Positions 1 to 8,386 of a DNA stretch of 36,482 bases are shown piece by piece (position 1 is the first letter of the stretch; each line of letters starts with the position of its first letter). The position numbers and the translations under genes were made by a program. Below the pieces are notes generated by a model. The model made no database searches. It saw only the letters and a list, made by a program, of their open reading frames with translations, and was not told the DNA's origin. This DNA comes from Flavobacterium cyanobacteriorum (GTDB taxonomy: Bacteria > Bacteroidota > Bacteroidia > Flavobacteriales > Flavobacteriaceae): positions 421-36,902 of the forward strand of contig NZ_NOXV01000254.1 in NCBI RefSeq assembly GCF_002251835.1, given 5' to 3'.

Positions 1-24
1 AAAATGACTTATAAATGCAGGTAT

Positions 25-56
25 AAAAAATGCTGCCAGTAATGGCAGCATTTTTT
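25..56 (+). terminator. Rho-independent terminator of an upstream gene
   Basis: A 14-bp perfect stem (25-38 with 43-56) has a GTAA loop and an A-run/T-run flank. It probably ends a plus-strand gene lying before the window. The stem is symmetrical, so it could act in both directions. Confidence 0.8.
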
Positions 57-100
57 ATAATTATATTGGCAATTAATTACCAACCTAACACAAAAATTTA

Positions 101-108
101 TATATTTG
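101..108 (+). promoter_or_regulatory. Bacteroidetes -7 promoter box (TATATTTG) for the porP/sprF-like gene
   Basis: The box matches the Bacteroidetes TAnnTTTG consensus exactly and lies 96 bases before the start codon of the next gene. No TTG box is visible at the expected distance upstream, so the call rests on this box and its position after a terminator. Confidence 0.45.
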
Positions 109-203
109 ACCGCAATGTAAAAAGATGGTAAAATAAATCAGGACTGGCGCCGTTTTATTTATCAGTTCTATAAATTGCTTTCTCATTAAACGACCGAATC
201 GAC

Positions 204-1193
204 ATGAATTTTAAAAAGATTTATTTATTTTTTGGATTGTTATTAACACAGCTGTCATTTTCGCAGGAGGGAATAGCAGTTTATTCAGACTATCTTTCGG
301 ATAACTACTATCTTATACACCCTTCTATGGCAGGAGCGGCAAATTGTGCCAAACTGAGGCTTACCGCACGCCAGCAGTGGTTCGGCCAGGATGATGCGCC
401 ACAACTACAAACATTGAGTTTTAATGGAAGGCTGGGTGAACGGTCGGGTGTAGGTATAATTGCCTTTAACGATAAAAACGGATATCACTCACAGACGGGC
501 GCTAAAGTAACCTATGCGCACCATATCATGTTCTCACGCAGCGATTATGACTTAAACCAACTTTCATTTGGTATGAGTGCCGGTTTAGTACAAAGCAGGT
601 TAGATGAAACTGAATTTCTAGAATTTGATCCGGTAGCTCCCGGCGGGATACAACAAAAAGATTCCTATTTTAATATTGATATTGGTGCATCATATCATTT
701 TCTTGATTTTTATGCGCATTTTACCGCTAAAAATATATTAGCCACAAGGAGAGATATTTATTCGGATATTGAAAGTGATAACCTAAAGAAATATCTTGTC
801 AGCGCCGGTTATGTATTTGGATTTCAGGAGTCTCTTCAGTGGGAGCCCTCATTAATGTTCCAGTATACCGACCAAACTAGGGAGAAAACAATTGATATCA
901 ACCTTAAAGTTTACAAAGAGATGGATTTTGGAAGGCTCTGGGGAGGGTTATCATACAGGCGCGCCCTTGACGGTGCGCAATACTCGGACGGGAGCAGCGC
1001 TCAAAACCAGAATCTTCAGTACTTTACACCCATCATAGGTGTTAATTATAAGAACTTTATGTTTGCCTATACTTACTCTTACCTTACAGGGGATGTTAGG
1101 TTTGATAACAGTGGCTTCCACCAAATCACGCTTGGCCTTAACCTGTTCTGCAAGAGGGAGAAATATGATTGTAATTGTCCTGCAGTTAATTGA
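204..1193 (+). CDS. PorP/SprF family type IX secretion system membrane protein
   Basis: The 329-residue protein has an N-terminal signal peptide (hydrophobic residues 7-20, likely cut after SFSQ). The mature part starts with the family pattern: an early NPS/HPSMAGA-like segment and QQWFGQDDAP near residue 58, then repeated amphipathic beta strands ending in aromatic residues. This fits an outer-membrane beta barrel of the PorP/SprF family. Members sit next to, and are thought to help export or anchor, large T9SS-secreted adhesins with type B C-terminal domains. Family members are about 300-350 residues, so it is full length. A terminator at 25-56 separates it from whatever lies upstream, and another at 1218-1252 follows it, so it looks monocistronic. 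Its secreted partner is not in the window. It could be a paralog rather than the gliding gene sprF itself, so no symbol is given. Confidence 0.9.
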   Translation: MNFKKIYLFFGLLLTQLSFSQEGIAVYSDYLSDNYYLIHPSMAGAANCAKLRLTARQQWFGQDDAPQLQTLSFNGRLGERSGVGIIAFNDKNGYHSQTGAKVTYAHHIMFSRSDYDLNQLSFGMSAGLVQSRLDETEFLEFDPVAPGGIQQKDSYFNIDIGASYHFLDFYAHFTAKNILATRRDIYSDIESDNLKKYLVSAGYVFGFQESLQWEPSLMFQYTDQTREKTIDINLKVYKEMDFGRLWGGLSYRRALDGAQYSDGSSAQNQNLQYFTPIIGVNYKNFMFAYTYSYLTGDVRFDNSGFHQITLGLNLFCKREKYDCNCPAVN

Positions 1194-1217
1194 TTATAAA
1201 AAGAATATTATTAATTC

Positions 1218-1252
1218 CGTCCCGATACTAACTATATCGGGACGATTTTTTT
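1218..1252 (+). terminator. Rho-independent terminator after the porP/sprF-like gene
   Basis: A 10-bp perfect stem CGTCCCGATA/TATCGGGACG with a 7-base loop is followed by A and seven Ts. It ends only 8 bases before the next start codon, leaving almost no room for a separate promoter. Confidence 0.85.
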
Positions 1253-1260
1253 GACGAAGT

Positions 1261-1770
1261 ATGATAATTAAGGGAGTAAACGGAAAACATCCTCTAATAC
1301 CCGAAGATTGTTTTGTTGCTGATAATGCCACTATTGTCGGTGATGTGGTACTAGGCGCACAATGCAGCGTCTGGTTCAATGCAGTAATCCGGGGTGATGT
1401 ACATTATATCAAAATAGGCAATAAGGTAAACATACAGGATGGGGCGATAATACACTGTACATACCAAAAACATCCCACAGAAATAGGGGATAATGTATCA
1501 ATAGGGCATAATGCTATTGTACATGGCTGCAGGGTACATGATAACGTACTTATAGGTATGGGCGCTATCATAATGGATAATTGTGTGATTCATAGTAATG
1601 CTATAATAGCGGCCGGTGCTGTTGTTACCCAAAATACCGTTGTTGAATCCGGGACCATATATGCGGGCGTACCTGCAAAAAAAGTAAAGGATCTTAACGC
1701 TTCTGATTTTGCAGGAGAAATTGAAAGAATTTCTAATAATTATATTATGTATTCTTCTTGGTTCAGATAG
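1261..1770 (+). CDS. Gamma carbonic anhydrase family protein (left-handed beta-helix)
   Basis: The 169-residue protein is built from hexapeptide repeats of the [LIV]-G-x4 type (VGDVVL, IGNKVN, IGDNVS, IGMGAI), the signature of a left-handed parallel beta-helix trimer. The histidines expected to bind the metal are present in the IIHCTY segment and in the IGHNAIVHG segment. The closing AGVPAKKVK motif is typical of the YrdA/CaiE/gamma-CA group. Members either hydrate CO2 or have unknown activity, so carbonic anhydrase is a family name and not a proven function. The start is fixed by the conserved MIIKG opening. Its stop lies one base from the end of the convergent murI gene. The promoter is unclear because a terminator lies directly upstream. 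Confidence 0.9.
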   Translation: MIIKGVNGKHPLIPEDCFVADNATIVGDVVLGAQCSVWFNAVIRGDVHYIKIGNKVNIQDGAIIHCTYQKHPTEIGDNVSIGHNAIVHGCRVHDNVLIGMGAIIMDNCVIHSNAIIAAGAVVTQNTVVESGTIYAGVPAKKVKDLNASDFAGEIERISNNYIMYSSWFR

Positions 1771-1771
1771 T

Positions 1772-2557
1772 TTAAAAATCTGCAGTTATAACCTTATGTT
1801 TTGCTTTCAGGATTTTTGTTAGCACTGTAGGATCATTATTGATATAAAATACTGCTTCACCTTCTTTTCCGGACATATTCAGTAAGTTCTTGCTTTGCAG
1901 GATATTTTTAGTTTGCCGCGCAACGGCCTCACCAGAATCTATAATATTTATATGATTAGGGAGTATTTTTTTTATTTGCGGAACAAGATAAGGGTAATGG
2001 CTGCAACCGAGTACCAGGTAATCAATGCCTGCTTCAACCATTGGTTCAAGATAACTTCTTAGCAATGATTCGGTTTCCCTGCTGTCCATATGCCCATCTT
2101 CAATAAGTCTGACAAGCCCATGGCCAACCTGCTCTATCACTCTGATATCTTTAAAGTTTGATACAGTACTGTGAAACAAATCGCTGTTGAGGGTACCTTT
2201 AGTCGCCAGGATTCCTATTGTTTGTGTTTTTGTTGATGTTGCTGCGGGTTTTATTGCGGGCTCTATACCTATAAAAGGTATTTTACTGTATTTTGCCCTA
2301 AGCTCTTTAATAGCATTTGTTGTGGCGGTATTGCATGCAACCACTATAATTTTGCAATTTTTATCCAGGAGGAACTCTACATTTTTTATACTAAGGTCCA
2401 GGATTTCATCTTTTGATCGTTGGCCGTAGGGAGCATTTTTACTGTCAGCCAGGTATATTGTATCTTCATTAGGGAGAAGGCTGTGAATTTCTTTCCATAT
2501 GGAAGTGCCGCCTATTCCCGAGTCGAACAGCCCGATAGGATATTTGCTATTTTCCAT
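1772..2557 (-). CDS. murI: Glutamate racemase
   Basis: This enzyme interconverts L- and D-glutamate, supplying D-glutamate for peptidoglycan in the cytoplasm. The 261-residue protein has the GLFDSGIGGTS opening with catalytic-pocket Asp12 and Ser13, the DSKNAPYG segment, and both catalytic cysteines: Cys75 in VACNTATTN and Cys185 in LGCSHYPYL. Length is normal for the family (about 260). It is convergent with the gamma-carbonic-anhydrase gene. A TAnnTTTG box (2562-2569) lies only 5 bases upstream of the ATG, so the transcript may be leaderless or nearly so. Confidence 0.96.
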   Translation of the reverse strand: MENSKYPIGLFDSGIGGTSIWKEIHSLLPNEDTIYLADSKNAPYGQRSKDEILDLSIKNVEFLLDKNCKIIVVACNTATTNAIKELRAKYSKIPFIGIEPAIKPAATSTKTQTIGILATKGTLNSDLFHSTVSNFKDIRVIEQVGHGLVRLIEDGHMDSRETESLLRSYLEPMVEAGIDYLVLGCSHYPYLVPQIKKILPNHINIIDSGEAVARQTKNILQSKNLLNMSGKEGEAVFYINNDPTVLTKILKAKHKVITADF

Positions 2558-2561
2558 AAGG

Positions 2562-2569
2562 CAAATATA
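2562..2569 (-). promoter_or_regulatory. -7 promoter box (TATATTTG) directly upstream of murI
   Basis: On the minus strand the box reads TATATTTG, an exact TAnnTTTG match, with its G 5 bases from the murI ATG. It abuts the terminator of the preceding operon (2572-2602). Confidence 0.55.
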
Positions 2570-2571
2570 AT

Positions 2572-2602
2572 AAAAAACGGCCCTGCAATGAGGCCGTTTT
2601 TT
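2572..2602 (-). terminator. Terminator of the porG-uppS-bamA-skp operon
   Basis: An 11-bp stem AAAAAACGGCC/GGCCGTTTTTT with a 9-base loop lies 25 bases after the last skp-like gene. The flanking A and T runs make it an intrinsic terminator on the minus strand, and possibly on both. Confidence 0.85.
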
Positions 2603-2626
2603 ATTATGAAAAGCTACTAATTCTTT

Positions 2627-3139
2627 TTAGAATCCAAGTTCTTTTTTTACATCTGCAAGAAGGTTTGGCCCGTCAGCAAACAATACGCCTCCGCCTACTG
2701 TTGAATCAAGGACATATTGATATCCTTTTGCTTTTGCAACTTTTTGTATTGCGGCGTTTGCTTTTTCCATAATTGGCTTAAGAATATCTATACGCTTCTG
2801 GTCAAGTTCTTTGTTTGCTGTTTGCTGGAACTGCTGTATCCTTTGCGCCATATCCTGAACTTCTTTAGTACGGCTTTCATTTACAGCAGTCGTTACAGTG
2901 GCCTCTTCATCACCGTATTTTTTTAGTTTATTCTGGTACTCCTGTACCATAGTCCTGTAATCATTATCATACGTTTTTCCTATTTTTTCCAGCTGAGTCT
3001 GTGCAGCTTTCATTTCAGGCATATCCTGCATAAGCTCTGTAAGGTTGATGTGCGCTACTTTCGCCTGTGCCGTAAGTGTCTGGCTTGCCCCGATAAAAAT
3101 TATGGCAGCCAATAATAAAGATCTAAATTGTTTCATCAT
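2627..3139 (-). CDS. OmpH/Skp family periplasmic chaperone
   Basis: Skp-type chaperones hold unfolded outer-membrane proteins in the periplasm before delivery to BamA. The 170-residue protein has a signal peptide (hydrophobic residues 7-18, cut near TLTAQA). The beta-strand opening KVAHINLTELMQ is followed by a long charged helical hairpin (residues 40-115) and the closing YVLDSTVGGGVLFA strand typical of OmpH. Length matches canonical Skp (about 160-175). Two ATG codons are adjacent (3137-3139 and 3134-3136), so the start may be one codon later. It is the last gene of the operon, 20 bases after a longer paralog, and is followed by a strong terminator. Confidence 0.93.
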   Translation of the reverse strand: MMKQFRSLLLAAIIFIGASQTLTAQAKVAHINLTELMQDMPEMKAAQTQLEKIGKTYDNDYRTMVQEYQNKLKKYGDEEATVTTAVNESRTKEVQDMAQRIQQFQQTANKELDQKRIDILKPIMEKANAAIQKVAKAKGYQYVLDSTVGGGVLFADGPNLLADVKKELGF

Positions 3140-3159
3140 CTAAAATAATTGTATTTATG

Positions 3160-4239
3160 TTAATTTTTGTTTTTGTTCTCTTGTGAATTCTCTGCGGGTT
3201 TATTTGTTTTTTCTTCCCGTGCTTTTTTGGCTGCTTCCCGTTCAGCCTGTTGTTTTTTCTTTTTTTCTTCGAGCGCTGCTTTTCTTTCGGCTGCTTTTTG
3301 TGCCTTTAGTTCCTGCGCTGCTTTTTGCCGTTCTGCTGCATTTTGTTTAGCAGTTTCTTTAGCATCAGCAGAAGTGCCAGTTGCCCCAGGCTTACTGTTA
3401 TTTACAGGCAGGTCTTCAGTATCAGAGCTGTCGACACTGTCTGGGTTCTCTTTATCTGCTTTAGTGTTGGCTTTAGGGGCAGCGGTACCATTAATTTTAG
3501 CTTCTCTTTCCTGTTTCAACTGTTCGCGGCGTGCAATAGCTTCCTCTCTTTTTGCTTTTTGGGCAGCTCTACGGTCTTCTATAAGTTTCTGCCTTGCGGC
3601 TTTCTTATCATCAAGCGCTTTTTTCCTGTCAGCGAATTCAGGATCGTCTGCCAGGTCTTCCTTAGCTTCCTGTTCTTCCAGCTTTTTTAGTTCTTTATTG
3701 CTTAGTTGTTCCCGTTTTGCGGCCCTTGTAAGCCTGCGGATTACCTGGTCGCTTATGTCATGTCTTTTTGCTGCGAAGAGCATCGTCAGGTCCGATGACT
3801 TATCAAAAACGAAATCGTACTTTTTTGCTTCAGATATGTCCTGTACGGCTGTAAATACCTGGTCTTGAATAGGCTTTACCAGAACAGCTTTCTGAGTAAT
3901 AAGATCGCCTTTAGAGCCAAACTTTTTTTCCTGATAATCCAGCAGTTCTTTTTCCTGGAACTGAATCTCATCTTCGCGTTCCTGGATTAGTTCTTTTGTA
4001 AGGAGCACCCTTTCGGCTTTTAAACTTTCCTTAAGTTTATTGATGTCGTTTTTTTTAGTTTCTATTTCCTGCTTCCATTTCTGAGCTTTAAGCTCAAGCT
4101 GGTTTTTAGCCTCTGCGTAATCAGGAACTTTTTCCAGGATATATTCCATGTCAATATAGGCAATTTTGATGCCTCTTGACTGCCCACTTACCGCTATCGC
4201 GGATAGTAATGAGAGGAGTAATAAAAAATGTTTTTTCAT
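3160..4239 (-). CDS. OmpH/Skp-like periplasmic chaperone with long charged C-terminal tail
   Basis: The first half is Skp-like: signal peptide (residues 1-20, ending VSGQ), then KIAYIDMEYILEKVPDYAEA and a helical hairpin, with the closing VFDKSSDLTMLFA strand near residue 155. The second half (roughly residues 170-359) is very rich in Lys, Glu, Ala, Gln and Arg. It has AERKAALEE-like coiled-coil stretches broken by a Pro/Ser/Thr/Asp-rich section near residues 255-295. The 359-residue length is about twice normal Skp. I chose the ATG at 4237-4239 because the only longer start is a TTG two codons upstream. It lies 37 bases after bamA and 20 bases before the shorter paralog. The tail has no family match I recognise; it could span toward peptidoglycan or bind clients, which is inference. 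Confidence 0.88.
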   Translation of the reverse strand: MKKHFLLLLSLLSAIAVSGQSRGIKIAYIDMEYILEKVPDYAEAKNQLELKAQKWKQEIETKKNDINKLKESLKAERVLLTKELIQEREDEIQFQEKELLDYQEKKFGSKGDLITQKAVLVKPIQDQVFTAVQDISEAKKYDFVFDKSSDLTMLFAAKRHDISDQVIRRLTRAAKREQLSNKELKKLEEQEAKEDLADDPEFADRKKALDDKKAARQKLIEDRRAAQKAKREEAIARREQLKQEREAKINGTAAPKANTKADKENPDSVDSSDTEDLPVNNSKPGATGTSADAKETAKQNAAERQKAAQELKAQKAAERKAALEEKKKKQQAEREAAKKAREEKTNKPAENSQENKNKN

Positions 4240-4276
4240 ATCCAATTACATATTAGAAAATATCATGCCACTTTTT

Positions 4277-6943
4277 TTAGAACTGTTGCCCTATGATAAA
4301 ATGGGTTTCCCAGCCGTTTTTTTGTGTTGCCCCCGGAATAGGGTCAAAACCATGGCCAAAGTCGATACCAAGCAATCCGAAGGCAGGCATGAACACCCTC
4401 AGGCCAAAACCTGCTGACCTTTTCAGGGCGAACGGGTTATAGTTCCTGAACGAATCATACGATGCTCCTGCTTCAGCAAAAGTAAGCGCATAAATAGATG
4501 CGGCCTGCTTTAGTGTTATAGGGTAACGCAGCTCCAGAGTGAACTTATTATATATAGTGGCGCCGTTCTGGTCACCGTTGCTGTCAATTGGTGCCAAAGA
4601 CTGGTTGGGATAGCCCCTAAGCTGGATGACTTCCCTGCCATCAAGCGCAAAGTTTGCAAGCCCGTCGCCACCGAGGAAAAACCTTTCGAAAGGCACAAGC
4701 CCCCTTTCTGAATTATAAGCGCCAAGAAACCCGAATTCACCCAAAGAACGGAGTACTAATTTATCATAAAGTTTTGTATACCAGTCAGCCCGGAACTTAA
4801 TTTTATAATATTCGAGCCAGTTAAACCTTTTTTGGTCAATTTTTGAGCGGTCAGGCGCTGCAAGTGCCGGGTCAGTAACAGCGCGTCCGTTTTCATCAAG
4901 GTACGAGCCTGAAGGAACCCAGTCATTATCAGGGTTGCCATCATTATCATTTATCTGATAGCCCGGCCCGTTGTTCCGTGATTTGTATTCCGGCAGGTTT
5001 TTAAGATTGCCATAATCTACGCCATTAACAAGCGAGTAAGGGAAAGTAACCCTGGCCGACACGCTGAACTCTGAGCCTGATGTCGGATAAATAGGGTTAA
5101 CCCCTTTGTTATTCCTTGTTAAACCAATGGTGTAGGCAAGGTTTTTTGAACTACCGTCCCCAAAGGTAAACAATCCTGTGTTATAATTATTAAGGTCGTA
5201 ATACTGAAAACTCAATGCATGTGAAAGGGTAAGGAAAATATCCGGGTCACTTAACCTTTTGGCAAGGCCCAGAGATACGGATGTAATATTGAAGCTCCTC
5301 GACCTGTCCACATTCCTGTTGCTGAAATTATAGAGGAACTGCTTACTGTGCGATAATGATGTGGTGAACTGTACCGGTTTCTTCCCGCCGAGCCACGGCT
5401 CAGAGAACGAAAGGCTATAGGTCTGGAAGTAGGTACTTCCCTGGAGCCTTAGCGATACCCTTTGCCCGTCGCCCATTGGCAAGGGCTTGTAGGCACTTTT
5501 ATTAAACAAATTCCTTGCCGAGAAATTATTAAAGGACAATCCCAGCGTACCTATAAACCCTCCACCGCCATAACCACCCTGTAGCTCAATCTGGCTCGAT
5601 CCTTTTTCTACAAGATTCCATTCAATATCAACATTACCTGTGGAAGGGTCAGGGTTTTTTACATCAGGCCTTATGGCTTCGGGGTCAAAAAAGCCCAGCG
5701 CGCCAATTTCGCGGATAGTGTTTATTACTTCTTCCTTGTTCCATTTCATACCCGGCCTGGTTCTCAACTCACGGTATATCACATGGTCATGTGTTTTGTC
5801 ATTGCCTACTACTGTAACATTATTAAAATAAGCGATAGGCCCTTCTGTAACCCTTATTTCAAAATCAATGGTATCATTGGCAGTACTTACTTCTACTGCA
5901 TTAATATTAGAAAAAAGGTAGCCGTTGTTCTGGTATAGGTTGGTAAGGTCTTCGCCGTCCGGCTTAGACGGGTCAGCAATACGTTTCTGCAGCATCACAC
6001 CATTATAAACATCACCTTTTTTTATACCCAATATCCTGTTCAGCTGCTGGTTGTTATAAACGGTATTGCCTAAGTATTTTATGTCTCCAAAATAGTATTT
6101 CCGGCCTTCTTCAATATTTATATTTATAGATACTGTATTGTTTTTAGGGTTATACACCACGGTATCCGATGTTACCCGTGCATCGCGATAGCCATTTTCT
6201 TTGTATTTATTTACAATGCTATTAAGGTCTTCCTTATATTTTTCTGCGATATATTTTGAGGATTTAAATATCCTTAACGGATTTGGGAAGCTCTTTTTCT
6301 TAGTGTTTTTCATAGTGCCCCTGAGCTTCCCGTCAGAAAGTTTGGTGTTTCCGTTAAATTCGATCTTCTTTACTTTAACCTTTTTACCACGGTCAACATT
6401 CACTACCATCTTAACGGTATTTGTGCTGTCAGGAATAACATTTATAGCAACCTTTGTATTAAAATAACCGTCTTTTTTATATTTATTTTCTATGTAATTT
6501 TTGGTGTTGGTAATCAGGTTTTCATTAACCACTTTACCCTTTGCCAGTTGTGTATCTTTAATCAGGCTTTCCCGTTTTCCTTTTCTCACACCCTGAATTT
6601 TCACATCACTTAATTTGGGCAGTTCATTTATATCCAGCTCAAGGTATATACTGTCGCCCTGCATTTGTGTTACATAAAAATCAATATCACTGAAAAGCCC
6701 CAGTTTCCAGAGTTTTTTTATGGCATTGCTTATTTCTTCGCCAGGTACATGTATGGCCTGCCCCTTTTCAAGGCCTGTGAATGTGATTACAGTATTTTCA
6801 TTATAGCTAATTTTTCCGGTAACGCCTACCCCGGCAAGTATGTATTCCCTTCCCGGCTCAAGCCCCGCCGGCGCCTCCTGGGCTATAAGGCTGGTAGTTG
6901 TAAAAAATATAACTATAAATAATACAATATTTTTATAAAACAT
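4277..6943 (-). CDS. bamA: Outer membrane protein assembly factor BamA
   Basis: BamA is the central Omp85 barrel that folds and inserts outer-membrane beta-barrel proteins. From the chosen ATG the protein is 888 residues: a signal peptide (1-22, ending SLIAQ), an N-terminal half of POTRA repeats to about residue 430 (for example VKKIEFNGNTKLSD and FNNVTVVGNDKTHDHVI), then a 16-strand-type barrel ending in Phe (FIIGQQF). VRGYPNQSL-like LRGYPNQSL is the barrel motif that normally sits in loop 6. An Asn/Asp-rich loop (roughly residues 665-710) is inserted in the barrel. A longer reading frame runs up to 7081 inside uppS, but the ATG at 6941-6943 directly precedes the signal peptide and sits 7 bases after the uppS stop. 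An in-frame ATG at 7016-7018 is the alternative. It is the third gene of the envelope operon. Confidence 0.95.
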   Translation of the reverse strand: MFYKNIVLFIVIFFTTTSLIAQEAPAGLEPGREYILAGVGVTGKISYNENTVITFTGLEKGQAIHVPGEEISNAIKKLWKLGLFSDIDFYVTQMQGDSIYLELDINELPKLSDVKIQGVRKGKRESLIKDTQLAKGKVVNENLITNTKNYIENKYKKDGYFNTKVAINVIPDSTNTVKMVVNVDRGKKVKVKKIEFNGNTKLSDGKLRGTMKNTKKKSFPNPLRIFKSSKYIAEKYKEDLNSIVNKYKENGYRDARVTSDTVVYNPKNNTVSININIEEGRKYYFGDIKYLGNTVYNNQQLNRILGIKKGDVYNGVMLQKRIADPSKPDGEDLTNLYQNNGYLFSNINAVEVSTANDTIDFEIRVTEGPIAYFNNVTVVGNDKTHDHVIYRELRTRPGMKWNKEEVINTIREIGALGFFDPEAIRPDVKNPDPSTGNVDIEWNLVEKGSSQIELQGGYGGGGFIGTLGLSFNNFSARNLFNKSAYKPLPMGDGQRVSLRLQGSTYFQTYSLSFSEPWLGGKKPVQFTTSLSHSKQFLYNFSNRNVDRSRSFNITSVSLGLAKRLSDPDIFLTLSHALSFQYYDLNNYNTGLFTFGDGSSKNLAYTIGLTRNNKGVNPIYPTSGSEFSVSARVTFPYSLVNGVDYGNLKNLPEYKSRNNGPGYQINDNDGNPDNDWVPSGSYLDENGRAVTDPALAAPDRSKIDQKRFNWLEYYKIKFRADWYTKLYDKLVLRSLGEFGFLGAYNSERGLVPFERFFLGGDGLANFALDGREVIQLRGYPNQSLAPIDSNGDQNGATIYNKFTLELRYPITLKQAASIYALTFAEAGASYDSFRNYNPFALKRSAGFGLRVFMPAFGLLGIDFGHGFDPIPGATQKNGWETHFIIGQQF

Positions 6944-6950
6944 CAGGGTT

Positions 6951-7691
6951 TTATTTAATTTGTTCACTGGTTTTTCCAAATCTACGTTCTCTATTTTGAT
7001 AACTGATAATTGCTTCATGTAAATCTTTTTCCCTGAAATCAGGCCAAAGCACATCTGTAAAATAAAATTCAGCATATGCAATCTGCCACAGCAGGAAGTT
7101 ACTTATCCTTTGCTCGCCGCTTGTCCTTATTACAAGGTCAACGTCGGGGAGGTCAAAAGTATAAAGATGGCCTGAAATAACTTCTTCATTAATATCATCA
7201 ACCGATAGCTCACCGCTTTGTACTTTTTCGCATATTGTTTTTACGGCACATACCATTTCTTCCCTTGAGCCGTAGCTCAGGGCAAGGGTAAGGGTCATGT
7301 GCTTGTTGTTGCAGGTTTTGTTAATAACGTCCTGCAGCTGCTTCTGCGCATTATCGGGCAGCATCTTCATATTGCCCACCATGTTTAGCCTTATATTGTT
7401 CTCCTGAAGCGTGGGCAACTCATTTTTTAAAGAACTGATAAGCAGCTTCATGAGTGTTTCTACCTCAAGCCTGGGCCTGTTCCAGTTCTCTGTGGAAAAG
7501 GCATACAGCGTGAGGTGCTTTATGCCGATTTTGGCACAGGCTTCAACAGTTTCGCGCACTGCCTTGGTACCGTTCTCATGCCCGAAAACCCTCATCATCC
7601 CCTGCTTTTTTGCCCAGCGGCCGTTGCCATCCATGATTATGGCTATGTGTGCCGGCAGGTTTTCGGTATTTATAGTAGTTGTTCTCTCCAT
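6951..7691 (-). CDS. uppS: Isoprenyl transferase (undecaprenyl diphosphate synthase)
   Basis: The enzyme condenses isopentenyl diphosphate onto farnesyl diphosphate to make undecaprenyl diphosphate, the lipid carrier for peptidoglycan and surface polysaccharide. The 246-residue protein has the cis-prenyltransferase signature MDGNGRWAKK with catalytic Asp21, YAFSTENWNRP, and the substrate-binding RTSGEQRISNFLLWQ segment followed by AYAEFYF. Length is normal. It starts 3 bases after porG and ends 7 bases before the preferred bamA start, consistent with tight translational coupling in the operon. Confidence 0.96.
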   Translation of the reverse strand: MERTTTINTENLPAHIAIIMDGNGRWAKKQGMMRVFGHENGTKAVRETVEACAKIGIKHLTLYAFSTENWNRPRLEVETLMKLLISSLKNELPTLQENNIRLNMVGNMKMLPDNAQKQLQDVINKTCNNKHMTLTLALSYGSREEMVCAVKTICEKVQSGELSVDDINEEVISGHLYTFDLPDVDLVIRTSGEQRISNFLLWQIAYAEFYFTDVLWPDFREKDLHEAIISYQNRERRFGKTSEQIK

Positions 7692-7694
7692 TAT

Positions 7695-8369
7695 TTATTC
7701 TGCACAATAGCAGGGTTTATTGCCAAAGGTATAGGTAAGCGTAAAGCCTGTAAACACATACCAGTCGTTGCTTTCAAGGTTGCCAAAGGCAAGTACTGCG
7801 TTTTCCGGGTTGCTGCCGTCAATATTGTCGCTGAAGGTGTATCTGGCTCCTGCTTCAAAGCCGAGTACAAAACCCGGAATTACATTTGTTTTTATGCCCA
7901 CAGTCATTGGTATGGCCAGTGCACCTTTAGAGTCTCCCCTATAGGTAACGCCGTTTTGTACATAAAGCTCAGTATACCAAAAATAGCTGATGCCGCTATA
8001 TACATAAGGTGTCACTTTAAGGTCAGATTCATGCAGGTTGAAGTCAAAAAAATTGAATTCAAGGCCTAAAGATAACTCTTTTATGCTGTTATCAAATTTA
8101 TAACCTCTTTGCTGCCTTCCGCTTGCGTCAGAATCAGCATCTTCCGATGTTATTTTCCCATAGGTGAAGGATGCCCTGTACGAGTGCCTTGGGCTACGGT
8201 TCCAGCGGTACATAAATCCAAGCGCAACATCTTTCGGGGCAATATATGTTGTAGGGCCTACATCGCCAATATAGTTGGCGCCGCCGGCAAAAACACCCAC
8301 TTCATTTATCTGGGCGCTTGCCGCTACGGAAATTATCATGGCAGTTACAACAAAAAAAATTCGTTTCAT
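7695..8369 (-). CDS. porG: PorG/DUF6089 family T9SS outer-membrane protein
   Basis: The 224-residue protein has a signal peptide (residues 1-19, ending AASAQ). A small predicted beta barrel follows: EVGVFAGGANYIGDVG at the start, repeated Tyr/Phe/Gly strands, and a closing TLTYTFGNKP strand. This fits the DUF6089 family, which includes PorG of Porphyromonas gingivalis, an outer-membrane protein associated with the PorK/PorN ring of the T9SS. The gene order porG-uppS-bamA-ompH-ompH matches my memory of that species and supports the assignment. It is the first gene of the operon, with a TAnnTTTG box 18 bases upstream of its ATG. The symbol rests on family and context; direct homology was not tested. 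Confidence 0.8.
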   Translation of the reverse strand: MKRIFFVVTAMIISVAASAQINEVGVFAGGANYIGDVGPTTYIAPKDVALGFMYRWNRSPRHSYRASFTYGKITSEDADSDASGRQQRGYKFDNSIKELSLGLEFNFFDFNLHESDLKVTPYVYSGISYFWYTELYVQNGVTYRGDSKGALAIPMTVGIKTNVIPGFVLGFEAGARYTFSDNIDGSNPENAVLAFGNLESNDWYVFTGFTLTYTFGNKPCYCAE

Positions 8370-8386
8370 TCTATAAAAATAGGGTG

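Noticed and set aside
3167..3868. Long plus-strand reading frame (233 residues, Ser/Phe/Ala-rich)
   Set aside because: It lies antisense to the Lys/Glu/Ala-rich tail of the Skp-like gene; the composition is a mirror of that bias, with no family signal.
6944..7081. N-terminal extension of BamA inside uppS
   Set aside because: The extra residues overlap uppS coding, begin with TTG, and precede a proper signal peptide that starts at 6943.
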